Source: Cristatella mucedo
Lineage: Eukaryota; Bryozoa; Phylactolaemata; Cristatellidae
DNA: 64,000 nt
NCBI GenBank assembly: GCA_009760855.2
Contig: WPIO01000002.1
Location: 186,001 to 250,000 of the forward strand
Direction of reading: 5' to 3'
Shown: in pieces, positions 1 to 48,800 of the stretch
Layout of the letters: every line of letters starts with the position of its first letter
How positions within the stretch are numbered: position 1 is the first letter of the stretch
The notes under the pieces: model-generated
Database searches by the model: none
Seen by the model: only the letters and a program-made list of their open reading frames with translations
Told to the model about the DNA's origin: nothing
Translations under genes and position numbers: made by a program

Positions 1-1532
1 GCGAATTCTAGTGGGGGAGGCTCAGTTGGAGATCTTGGCATATGCTTTTTGCACAAGGAAGATGGTGCCCATAGAGCTAGAAATATAAGTTATGCAAAGG
101 CTGTCACTTAGTAATCGTCGAAAACTTAATTGCTACAGCGACCCTTACAAATGTTGACATTGGCTCGCTTGTATGGCAAAGGGTGATGGATAAAAAAAAC
201 ATTAAGTGCATTTGTGTATACATGACTAGAACATGGCCATTCTCCTGCTTCTCGCGATCTTCAGTTTATAAGTTCATGATAATGATAATGCACAGCTCTT
301 ATTAATTAAGGGGTTGGGAGCCGATATTTTGAAGTGGATACTCCTGGATGCCGAGGCTCTGCATTTTTGTTACGTTGTGAGCTAAAGGCTTAAGGATTAG
401 CAGCAGCCAGACCCATGCTCGACATAGCTAATTGACTGCCGTGGCGGTGCATAAAGCAGCAGGTTTTCAGGCAATCACTCTAGATATCCGTATATCTAAA
501 GTGTCTGGAAAGAGATTTAGTTCTCATCGGGTGCTATGCAATATCTTATTATCATTGTTATTTTTATTATTTTTTTCCCCTCAACAATCTCGATCGTAGT
601 TCCCTGTGCACGGCTAAGCTTCTGTGGGATGCCTAGAAATCTCATTTACTGTCACTCACTATGGTCAGCAAAAATCTGTCCCTTTTATCCATTTATATGA
701 TGTTTTTGAACACTCTTTTCTGTATATGTCACATCTGCAGTTCTAGCAAGGCATTGCCACTGCTACCAATGCTTACATGTCTTTCCTAATTGCTTTTGCT
801 TCCACTTCCTAGTGACCTACTAGTTCGGCGCTTCTCGTACTTTCACTATATACTTTACCTTATGAGTTCTGCATCAGGTGCAGTTTTTAATAATGAAATG
901 TGTCCCCTAAACCTCCCACGCTTGTGTCCATTGTATGAAAGTCTTCAAAGAATGCCATGCTGAGGCTCTGACTATCCCATGAAGTTGTGACTAAGTGTAA
1001 CAGCTTTGCACCATTTTTAATGAATCCGTTGCTCCCGGATCAGTCTAGAGACTGAACTTATGTTTGATCCATATTGGAACATGGTTTTGCTACCAGATAC
1101 ACAAGTTCGCACCATTTGACAGAAATTGCCTTGCAGTGTGGCAATGATACAAGACAGAGAACTTCTAACAACCCCATTTGGAGCATAGCAGTCCATTCAT
1201 ATGCAGATGTAACTGTAAGGCATCAAGCAAAGTTTTGTGCTGATTCTACTATATCACACCGATTCGTGTAGTCGTTCTACATCGCCTATAGTTGCCAATT
1301 ATAATGAATGTGCTTTTCAAATGCTTCAACTGACTTTTAATTAACAATTAGAAATGCAGATCACAAATGATTTACTTCTGTCAAGTATGGCAAGAATCAC
1401 TCTCAGCCATCATAAGTGGTAGCATTGATCCGACCTAGTTCTATCATTCACTGTCGCCATGCCCTCGTTAACCAGCATGCGACTCACGCTGCCGTGGTGC
1501 TACTGACTTGATTTTCGCTCGTGCCACTGCAG
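1..1532. other. Upstream intron or 5' flank of CCDC87
   Basis: No exon, repeat family or RNA gene recognised. It should hold the 3' end of the intron before exon 1, or the promoter if exon 1 is near the start. Confidence 0.5.
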
Positions 1533-37619
<36,087 letters not shown>

Positions 37620-39039
37620 CGAGATCGCGACCGAACGTTGCGCACTCGCCTCCCCAAGACACTGCAGCCGCCACCGAAGCACTGACCCATGCGAGACCGA
37701 GTTCCTCGCCGCTTCATCTGACGGCCCGCTGCCACCGTCTGCGCGGTGGAACCGGCTAAGGAAACCATGCCACGCCAAGCACCAGCTCCACCCTCTGCTG
37801 AGATGGGGCGACACTGCTCAGTGCGGAGCCGGCCCGCTGCCATTGGCGTGCGACCATTGGCTGCTGCTCTTCGCACGGCTGGACAGGTCGCATGCGCTCC
37901 ACGATCGCGTGCGTGCATGCAATTTGGCGGCAGCAATTTGCGCGATGTCGCAGATGGCGGCCGCATGGCTGCGCCGGACGGTGCAGGACGGGTGCTTTCA
38001 CGGCGCCACTGTCTGCAGAGCCACTGTCAGCCGGCTCGATGCAGCAGTCAATACGTAGCTACAGTGCATCGACAAAAGTAAAATTATCATTTCATTGGTG
38101 CTCGTTTATTGACCAAGTTCTACAGAAGAGTTGTCGTGTAAAGCACACGTCAGATCTCGGCTTTTGGCAGTCCACAGTTGTAAAGCAACGGTTGCCTGTT
38201 ATGCCCGCACATGAAAATGCCCCTACTGCCTGCCCCCTGCCCAGACAGCACGGTATCACATTAAATTTTTGATGCACGTTAGTAAAAGTAGGCACTCATC
38301 CGCTAGTATATCAGACATCGCAACAAAGCAGTAATGGAGGAATGAATGTGCGAGAGTTTACCAGCGGTGAGGTTATATTATATGTCCCCCTCCCACCCAA
38401 CCCCCCTCCGGAAAGCAGGTTACCTCATTTGAACTAGATGCGCTTTTAGTTCAGGCCAAGTTCACGTCGGCACTCAACCACCAGTATATCAAACATCACA
38501 GTCACAAACGAATGCGCCTGTGGGCCAGCAGTTGAGAGTGTATGCGTTACGACTATACGGCGAGAGAATCGAGCACACAGCTGCAGCTGCAGCGCCTCCG
38601 GGTGCAGAAAATTGGTAGAGCAAGTGCCTAAGCTACGACGACGAGAGGCCAGCCACCTTCCACGGAAAGAAGCAGAGCAAAAGTGAGAGACCGCAGAGTA
38701 CAGGTTTGATCGCGATGTCTGCGCTGGCCGACACGTCCGCCGCAGCTATTGGCCCCATGCCAATATGAGCAGATCTGCTGAGAGCTCTCACGAGTCAAAC
38801 CTCGAGTAAGGAGCTTCGCCGCTGCCCTTGGAAAGCCCTACAGAAGGAAAAGGCACGACAGCCCGTAATGATGTCATATTGCATACCAACAGCCTGCGGC
38901 ATACCAACAGCCTGCGTTGCGGCCATTGCTACTGCAAGCACGTAAGCACGTAGTGCATGTGTACATGCGCAACCATGTGGTTATGCTCACGAACAGAAAG
39001 GCAAGCTGAAACAGAAATAAGCACGTATACAATCCTTCA
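37620..39039. other. 3' flank of CCDC87
   Basis: GC-rich to about 38040, then unique sequence. No further gene or clear poly(A) signal found. Plus-strand open frames at 37746-38272 have no family features. Confidence 0.5.
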
Positions 39040-39082
39040 GATTGGGCCGGTGGTTAAGGTGCTTGCCCCGAACAAGCAGTCA
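39040..39082 (+). mobile_element. SINE-A head fragment
   Basis: Only the A-box half is present: GGGCCGGTGGTTAAGGTGC then TTGCCCCGAACAAG. The sequence then becomes unrelated. Confidence 0.6.
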
Positions 39083-39269
39083 CTAGTGTACATACAATGA
39101 GAATTACATTCATTTAGCAAGCAATAATGTGAGAATTAGCAATTCTATAGTGCCAAAAAGACAATGAACTTGGAGTCACTAGCTAATCACGCCTTCCGTA
39201 ATTTCACACAACATGGACCACGTGGCTAGCGTGTTGTCGGTGGGGAAATGAGTGTCCGGAAAACCTCCT

Positions 39270-42200
39270 GTTTATGGAAGACGTATCAAAGTTCCTCACA
39301 CACACAAAAAGATTTTCCCAAGCGACAGCCTCTCTCTCGTTGATGACCCCAGCAAAAGTCCAAGTTGACTCATGTCAAGACGGCTTGGAGACTTTCGGCT
39401 TGATCCAAAACGTTCTCAATGAAACTCAAATTGCTGCCCATATTCGGGATCATGCGATCACGATGATTGTCTGCCCCGGTGACATCGGTGTGTGTTCCCT
39501 TATCATACCGGACATTGCTCGGTCTCGTTTACTTTTTCTGTTACTTCGTTTGAACACAGCAGCATCAAGTTTATCCAGGAAAGCAACTTGAAAAAGCCCT
39601 GATACCAAGACACTTTTTTTAATTGACTTGCAATGCTGAAGTTCTTGATCTGCACCCGGACTCTGCCAACAGCCCTGATACGCAGTAAGGCAGATAACTC
39701 AAAACTCTCGAGTGCTCTCGGCAAGCATGCTCTGCTAAAGACGTATGTGGAGTCCTAATGACACCTATTCACTAAAGAAACTTCGAAAAGTGTGCCATCT
39801 AAAGTGCAAGCCTGAATGCCGCCACTTTAAGAAGTCTGGGTCTGAAACCGATCTAGCCAGGTTTGAAGATCACACGAGTGTCTGCACCCAGACGCCAAGA
39901 AATGCCAGGCTCCATTTTAAATCGAAAGCTGCAGTCTCTCCAATCACACCCTACACAGATTTACAAGGTGGTGCATTATTCGCTGGATACAGCTGTGTGA
40001 ACTCTTCGGTTATTAACTGTCTCGCTGGTAAGTTTTCAGCCTTTGCTAAAAAATCGCACATATTTGTCAACGACATACTATTAAACCACATGAGTCTAAT
40101 GCAAGCGTTCAGTCGCAACCTGCAACTCCCTTAAGAAATTATCGAGGGCTTCTGCAGATGAATTAGGTACCATTATTAAGACTTCGGAACAACCTCTTCA
40201 TCCACTGCAGCATTAATAGCCCGAGTTATGACTTGGTTACGTTTATGCACTACTGAAAACCCTAGAGAAAATAGTATAGAGCCTTCAGGCGACGAACTCT
40301 TTGTTGGCCTTAAAAAGTCCGGATTGGATTCTTAAGTCCTGCCAAATTATTAGCCCAGCCTCCCTTATTCCTTTCTTGGCCAAGACTCTAAAAGATTGTC
40401 GCTAAGCAGCTTGACGTTCGACAAGAATGATTTGTCAGGAAAATAGCAGTCTGAATTCGAGCAATACCATTCATTGAAACTGCTCTCTTCCATTGGACAA
40501 ACGAAGCTATAGATAGCAGCGATGATGGCAGCGTCACTGCCCGGGTCCTACAGGATCCTTCACCGGCATTTGACTCCATCGATCACTGCTCTATCACATA
40601 TCTATTCGACTCTATCTATCACTGCTATCACTACTATATCCTACTTGAACGATTGAGAACAACGATCGGTCACGCTAGTGGGGCTCTGGCTAGGTTCACA
40701 TCATATCCGATAGGTCCGACCGTGCATAGTATGATGTTCAAGTCTCATCCAGCAGACCAGTGGAGCTCCACAAGAGTACGATGACGTTCCCCGTGTATAT
40801 GGAGCCTCTGGAAGAAGTGACCCAGGCCCATTGCATCGGCTATCAGTTCTATGCCAATGACACCGATGGCAGTTAAACCATCGACATTAGCTGCAGCAAC
40901 TGACAAACTGAATGCCTGCCGTGCAGACATGCAATCATGGATGTCGGCCCATTTTTCGAAGTTAAATACAAACAAAATGGATCTCCTACTCACAGCACAC
41001 CCCTAAATATACAGCTGGACAAGAAAGCTTTGCTCTTCTAATTGATGGTTTAGGAGTAGGACAGTCACCACGTGCTCGTAATTAAATGTCCTCTCTTACC
41101 AGTGCCTGAGCTTTAAAAGATTCATTGAGCACACCATTACCACAGCCACTATTATGATCCCTGTTAAGGATTGTGGACTACCTACCACAGTTCCTGGCAA
41201 AAAATGTCAAGTCCCCTGATTCTGTCTTGACTGGACACTTGTATTCAATTTTGGCTGGACTATCCAAAAAACCATTAAGCCCGAATAGCCGGTAATGAAT
41301 ATGACAACAAGTTTGATTTATAAAAATTCGTGAACTTCTGCCACGTGTCTTCTTTTTATTTAGTGAAGAAGCTGCAGTACCTCGTGGTTGGTAACGTTCT
41401 GTCTAGACTTGTTTAACAAACACACATACCTTGACTTTCGTATCTCACTCGCAGGTCCTCCTGCCCGTGCAATAAGGCACTTAACAGTTGGTGCGAACCT
41501 CTACAGCTAGGCTTGTCTGTCGCGATGTCACAACTGCCACATTATACCACTTCTTGCCGACCTGCATTGGCTCCCAAATCAACCAGCTGATCGGCATATA
41601 AGTTCTTCCACTCGCTTTTAGATCCCTCCATTTTCTGGCTCGGGTATACTAACCGAATTATTTTCGACTCGTGCTTCATATCGTTCGATCTGCTTGTCTG
41701 ACTCAAGTCAATTAGCTGTGCCTCTAACCAGTCTAAAGTCCTTTGGAGACAGTGCCTTCAGTTGAAATTCCCTTTCGACTGACGTCACGATATATCCTGA
41801 ATTGCCATTTAAAAAGAAGCTAAAAACCACTCTGGAATATGTAAATTGAATAAAAAGAGATCTTATGTGCTAGAAAATTGTCATATTATCATTATAACTA
41901 TTTTATTTTATGTAGATAATTATTATTATCAATAGATTCACAGCAAAAATCTTACTCTGACCCATAAGGCTTAGCCAACTTCAGGCCCTCAATGAAAAAT
42001 CAATTAGCGATTCCATTTGTTTTTTACTTACAGACAGTTAACGACTGAAGATTTTGCTCTTTAGATACTAGAATGTTGAATGCACTTCTACAATTCTTCT
42101 TCACCGATGACATTGTGTCTGCAGCTAGCTCGGGCACATCCTTTACAGCAGTCCTGAGCTGCTACTTCCATGCTTCTTACTTACAGGACTGCCATCCAGA

Positions 42201-42360
42201 CTCAGCTACGCTTCTTACTTTCTCTTTGTTGCATGAGATGAACTCTCATCGTCTATCTTATGTACCGAGAGCCGATTCGGGTTTGAGTGCACTATAGAAA
42301 CCTTTCCAGGGTAACACCTGCTTTTGTCCTTGTGGCTTCGTGAAGTTACAGATAGATACA
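39270..42360 (+). mobile_element. Near full-length but decayed L2-type LINE
   Basis: Endonuclease C-terminal region LETFGLIQNVLNETQIAAHI (family pattern GL-QHV-PTH--GHTLD) at about 39387. A Lys/Arg-rich linker at 39750-39960. An RT box near 40560 (TGCC-like FDSIDH). DMQSWMSAHFSKLNTNKMD at about 40925; QLGLSV and ATLPHYTTSCRPALAPKSTS-type remnants near 41500. C-terminal tail at 42060-42300. Many stops and frameshifts. About 3 kb, the usual L2 size. Fills the intergenic space between CCDC87 and PTTG1IP. Confidence 0.78.
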
Positions 42361-42899
42361 TATACATGCCACCGTGTGCCGACGAACAGACCCACTCTAG
42401 TGCGATATGACAGTCTTGGCAAAGAAGAGGCGAGGTCCAGGCAAGTGGAAGCTGGAAAGCAACGTAGTACACCAAATCACAAAGGGCTCTGAGCATTTGA
42501 GCAGCTGCTGGCTGGCGGCGTTCCTAGGCAATTGATACCAGCTTTTCTAAGTAATGCAGTCTAGACCTGACTAAGCCTATTCGACACCGGTCGTTACTAG
42601 GTAGACTATAAATATAGCTCAGAAGTAGCAGATTAGTAAGAGCTACTAGTTGACAGCAGCAGCCATTCCATCTGGAATCCCGTGCTATTATTTAGGACAC
42701 ACAGTTTCTGCCCCGATAGGTAGCATGACGGGTAGCAGACCCGGCAGAGACTTAAGTTTGCATGCAATTCGATGACATGGCAGGATTTATTGCAAAGTCA
42801 GAAACCGTTCACGGCCCCTTCGACGATCAGAAAGGACTAACAGTTTCTTTTTTTCATCGGGTATGTCTGTGTTGTCTAAATGTGGAGCAGGCATTTGTT

Positions 42900-43056
<157 letters not shown>

Positions 43057-44814
43057 TTCCTCCCTAGCATAAATGCAACGATAGGCCTGTTAGTAGCATG
43101 TTGGAGGGGATTGCGGATCATTCGTATCCACTCCCAATCTCTCTCACTCTCTTTAACACATATTCAGCGGTAGCAAGACTGGTCAATCTGCATTTGCTCA
43201 CACGTCATAGGTCGGCTAAACCCGTTGGGTTGGCTAAAAGTGCATATACAAAAAAGCTAGACCACGGTTTTTCCAACAACGTGCAGTACTGAATGGGGCC
43301 TTGCGGCCAGTGAGTGATGGTGGATCGGCAGTAACAAATCTGGTTCACCCCTGCTCATCCCATCCTCGACTACCAAGGTGCCCTACCCCCCCCCCCCGAC
43401 ACGGGTCCCACGGTCGGCAGGTTGTGGAGGTAGTCTCCATAACACCTTTTTACTTTACCTTGGCTCACACCAAATCCCAATCCGAGCGCTTCGAATAGAC
43501 TAGACAACGTTAAGAGCAGCGGCGACGATAGACGGAATTCGCTGGGTAGCACTTTGTCTCCAATTCCGATAGCTGGTCACAGTGGTCCCTGGAAACCTCA
43601 CACATGCTGGCCGATTGTCCTCACACATGCTACCAGCAAGCTCAGGTAAATCATTCATCCTGTCCCCTGTTCTTCTTCCCATCTTATCCCACGGCTCTCA
43701 GGTGCCACCTCCTCAGGTGCACAGGTGCAAATGCTCGGGTGCAAATGCAGATTGGCCAATTCTTCTTCATTCCCGACCCCACGTGACAAACTGCCTCCTC
43801 CACTCATGGGTCGACTTTGTTTTGAACCGGTCTCGTTGCTTCCTTTACTACCAACCACTCTCGGGCCACCGGCTGCTGGTCTCGAGAACTACGACCCAAT
43901 CTTGGGGGGGGGGGTGGGGAGCAACCCAACGCTTGGGGAGGGCCTGCTCACATACCTTTCGGTTATTCGTCATGCTTGGCTGAGCCTGAGGCCTCAGTTA
44001 CACACAAGCTAAGGTAACCAACCAAGTCGTCCCTCTAGCCACGTCGCCCTGAACTTCTCCTCTCTGGCTTGTCTCTCACCAGATCTCTCCGCTCCACGGA
44101 TCATAATCGTCTATGCATGGCATCATGCATAGACGAGCGTGAAAAATCCCACACGAGTATCATGCTTACACGTGCATGCATACGAGAAGATAGTCGATGC
44201 CACTGGTTAGTTGGAGTTGTCGTTCACTAACACGCACTTGAGTCCAGCGCAGAGGCTCGAGCAAGCAAAGTAACCAGGGAAACAGACCGTACACAGTACA
44301 CACAGTGTGGGGTGATGAAAAAGCTGAGCTGCAGAATCACGATGCATCTTTAGCTGAGACGTAAATGGTGCAAGGTCAACTCACGAGGTGACACGTGCCG
44401 GAAACAAGTTCCAGACTATACCTACCCGCAAAAATCACCGAGAACAGTTTTCCTCATATGAAAGACTAACTGAACACATTTTTAACAATGAACTTGACAT
44501 TTTAAAGTACTTGACGTCTCAGCATTTTGCCATTCACGTGTATATTTCGATAGGCTCTCTTTCCATGGGTCAGCACCGGCTAGCAAATTAGCAGTGACTT
44601 CCTTTACGGGACTAGGCATGCACGGATGTACTTTTAAAATTACATTAATTTAAAATCCACTTTTCAGTCCAATTTGAAATTCTAACTGTACAGTAAATTT
44701 TGTCATTTGCATTTATATATCTTCCAATTGTTCAGCAAACTTTAGTTTACAGCAGCCATGCACATTCAAAGGAAGAGAGATAAGTACAAACTGTATCGGC
44801 AATTTCCAATTACA

Positions 44815-44945
44815 GAGCGACCGGAGGCCGTCTGCCGTGAAACTGAGTGCAGAAAAAGAAAGTAGTCTCGAGCAGCAGGTAACCATCCTGCAACCTCAGA
44901 GTAACCGGTCTAGGGCTCCACTGATTGAACTATCGAGACTACAGT
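44815..44945 (-). mobile_element. SINE-C copy (tRNA-like, tentative)
   Basis: Reverse strand: a tRNA-like head (GATAGTTCAATCAGTGGAGC, B-box-like GGTTGCAGG) and then CACGGCAGACGGCCTCCGG. The last block recurs at 47520, so this looks like a family with a fixed 3' part. Confidence 0.5.
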
Positions 44946-45765
44946 TCCTTCTCTACTCGGCACGAGGTACACAGCTTTGGAGCACACAAATTAGTATAGT
45001 TCAAACAATAGTCCTTTCGCTTTTTCTATACGTAAAGCAGTGGTCGCTGAATCGACTCAGTCTCATTTATAACTCATTTATATTATTTACATATTTACAT
45101 AGCTTCAGTAGAGCCATAGCAGCTGTCCCTCCTGCTTGCAGGATTAATATACAATTGCCTGCTACAGGACTTGGACCTACGACCGGCATCGAGAAGTTCC
45201 AGCTACCCCAGCTACACCTCGGTCAAGACCCCAGGAATAAAGCATGAAGTTTTAGGTAAGCTGACTCAGCAGACTCATTCGTGTTGCTGTTGAAGACCCT
45301 CTGTACAGTGCCGTACCGTTGAGCGTCGCGCGAGTCATGGCAACAAGTTCCAGCCGGTACACTCTCGTCTTTGCACACTATTGCTGAGCTGACTGAGCGG
45401 CCGAGCGTGCCGCTGCTCCGAGCATTGCGACCTCGAAAAAGCATACACCGAGCGATATCGCCTGGTGACCACACCAAGCCTATACCTATGCACCTAATGG
45501 AGACCTGAGACCCCTGGCGAGACTTGCTAGCAAAGCTAATTGCGCGCAAAATGCTCGCAAGCACGAGCGCACCTCCATTCGCCCCTGATTTGCACCACAG
45601 ACAAGCCTAGTGCAAAGCAGCCAACTCCAACGGGGATGCTCGACCTGCAATCTGGCAATCCGTGGCAAGCTCGGAAAAGTCGCAGAGCGCTAACCGGATA
45701 CGGATCTCAGATCTGGGGCGATCTTGCCGAGCTGCGCGCGAGAGCCTGAAACACCAGCAGCTTAC

Positions 45766-45812
45766 CATATTTCTGTCGTATGACGTCCAGCTTGCTCTGC
45801 CGCTCAGCTCGT
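45766..45812 (-). CDS. PTTG1IP: PTTG1IP exon 5
   Basis: A 47-base exon. Acceptor ccttgtag, donor TATG/gtaagc. Encodes RAERQSKLDVIRQKYG, corresponding to human TRHDEIRKKYG. Reading through the donor would give an unrelated tail and a stop at 45707, so splicing to one more exon is preferred. Confidence 0.88.
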
Positions 45813-48800
45813 CTACAAGGTGAATGAAAAGGCCGACACTTAAAGAACAACTGCGAGAGCGCGCAACCAGCGTCCGACGAAGTGAGAGACGATGGGTCAA
45901 CGGATAGGCGAGCGAGCGCAACGTCCGCTCGCTCGCGCCTTTTTGCGCAGCCCGCCGGGCTCGCGCGCATGCACCTAGTCGGCAAGAGAAAGCAGCGCGA
46001 AACGCCTCGCTGAAGCTCGCGTCGACGCCGCACGATTGCCAATGCCCTCGCACTTCACCGAAACGCGGTGGTCGAGGTGGAGCAGCGGCGCCCCTCACCT
46101 TTCAGCGTACTGTTCCTTTCTTTCGGCTTCTCGCCGCTCGTGCTGCTCATCCTCGCACTTGAACCTGAAAGGTGAGTGCACGTGCACTTACAGTGCACAG
46201 CAGCCAGCGACACGGCCTCGAGCACAGAGCTCTGACCGGTCACACGTGCAGCAGACATGCCGGCATTGTCGCCGACGACGGCCGTACGAATACGCCAGAC
46301 GACGGGGGGGGGGGGAGAAGAGGAGGAGGTGACCCCGAGCACGGGAGCAAAACTTACTGAGCCAGCCGACGTGCCTTGGCACGACGGCAGCAGACGATGC
46401 AGCAGACCGTGATGGCGATCAGCAGCAGCAGCGCCAGCACTGCCATGGAGATGATGAGTGCAAGCATGTTGACTGCAAACAGACGGACTCCAGAAGTGAG
46501 CTCGGAGACCAGAAGCATCGAGTACGGCCAAGCCAGCTGCACATGCCAACTAACCACTAGCTGCCCTTAAATGAGGTACGGATGCTGTTACTGGATGGAG
46601 CACTCGTGTAATACAAAAATTGCTTTATTGTCACTGGACTTCCTGTCCTTGCAAGAACCCCGACGAATTGTTGTAAAGCACCATATTAACCTAAGGACTT
46701 GGACAGTTTATCCTAGCGAGCAGAGAGACGGAGAACGAAGCATCGAGTAAGGAAGCCATTTCCAGCCTCCTGCCTCTGCTGCTGCACTTTGGTCACCAAC
46801 AGTTTCTTAACTGAAAGAATAGTACGGTTAAGTTATTGTCCTTAGAGAATCTGATAGCAGGAGGCTGAAACAGGTGCAGCAGTTCAGCCAGATATGCCGA
46901 AGCCAACCCATGGCAGGCCTAGTGGGAGAGAGTAATTACTTTGCTCTGCATGCAGGGTTCCAGCCAGAAACCATTACAGCGACTTTGTCAAAGTAGACAC
47001 ACAGTAGTCAGGTCAAGGAAGTCCAGGGTGGTGGTCCAGTAGACGAGTGCAGCAAGTACGATCTTTGGCTAGCCACGGCAGCAAGCAGCCGCTAATCTTG
47101 GAGGGCATGATGACTGCATGATGACAGCATGAAGCATGATGACTAGCTGCAGTAGCCTTCTTCTGATATAACTTGTAAGTGATAGGCAGCAGTCTGAAGG
47201 GAGACCTGAACAACGGAACACTAGACAAATTTCCCACTCCCGGCACCTCCATTTAGGAGGCAGAGTCACTCATCCAACAATGAGATTAGGGTATTCTACT
47301 AGGATTTTGATTCCAACTCATCTTTTAGCAAGTACCGTCATTAGCTGACAGTACTGGCGATGGAGTATGTGCATGCACGTGTACGAACGGCTAACATTGT
47401 TTGTACAAGTGTGCGTGCATGTAGTGTGTGCATATCGTATGTACATGTCTAAGTGTGTGCATGCATTTGTGTGTGTGTGCGAGTCTAGGGAGAATTCGAA
47501 GAGCGATTCTTAAACACAGAGCAACAGAGGGCCGTCTGCCGTAAGCATAAGCAATGTTATTTCGAGCAACACACCTCGGGTTATCTGGTCAGTGTTCTAC
47601 CAATTGACTAATTGAGACTCCATTCTACGACATTCATGGCAGGGCTTAAAGCCTACAATTTAAATGACTACACAAGAGCTGCAGCAAAATCCTGGTAGAC
47701 TGCCTAAACAAATTTTCAAATTTTTAATTGCAATCGGATGCTCGGCTGTAACGATAACGTCTGCAGGTTAACAATTAAATACAGTTTCTGCTGCTTGACT
47801 CAGGCATGTCCAGGCAGGTGGGACTTGCTCCATAATAAGCAGTTGGCCACATAGTAGCTAGGCACCACAGAATGGGTGAGCGCATATGCACTTTAGCAGC
47901 GGCTGCAAGTGACCTAAGGATGTTTACTGACGGATCAAGTGCATAGGCATTCTGCCTCTAGCGGTACGACCGTGTATATGTGCCTGCACGAGTCCATTTC
48001 TGTAGCACGAATGAGCCACCTCCCTTTAATCTCTCTCACACACCACTTGTCACGAACTCCTTTTCAATGAGCCTCTCATGTCGCCTTGTAGATTTTTTTA
48101 CTCGCGTACATATGATTCAATTGGGTCGTGTGCTATCTTTAGCTTGATCAAGGCGCACAGCTCCAGTACCTGCACAAAATGCCCATCTTGCGTCACTCAG
48201 TCCTCCACTGCAGAGGCTGCCCATGCCAGTCAAGCCAAGAAACGTGGATGCTACACATTTCGAGCTGCCGTCGCACCAGACACACTTGGCATTTGACGTG
48301 CCAATGCAGTCAGAACAGGTGGTCTTCCCAGTGCACTCTAAAACGGCATGCACAAAGAGCCACATCCACAAGAAGGCCAAATGTGACTGGAGTCGTAAGT
48401 GGTGTACCACAGTGATGCCTGACATAGCATGTGATGCACATTGCACACGATATTAAGTCTAATACAGTTAACTGCAAAAGAAATCACGAGGTGCATTACA
48501 TGCCATTTGCTAAGCAACCAATAGCATACGTAATTCCCCCTTTCCATTGTGTTGGCCTGCTTTTTGCTAACGTTGAAATACGAGTCGCTGCCAGTGGCCA
48601 TACTTAAAATAACGCCAGAAGGAAAAACACTCCACTGACCTAGGACGCTGTTAAGCATTTAAAAATAGCAGACCGGTAGTTTATATTTGCAGACTACTCA
48701 TCTGATGTGCAATCCAACCCCAGGAGGGGAAGTTATTACCCACACTTCCTGGCCGCACCAAGTTCGTGCAACTGCTAACCCGATGCTTTCTCAGCCATGA

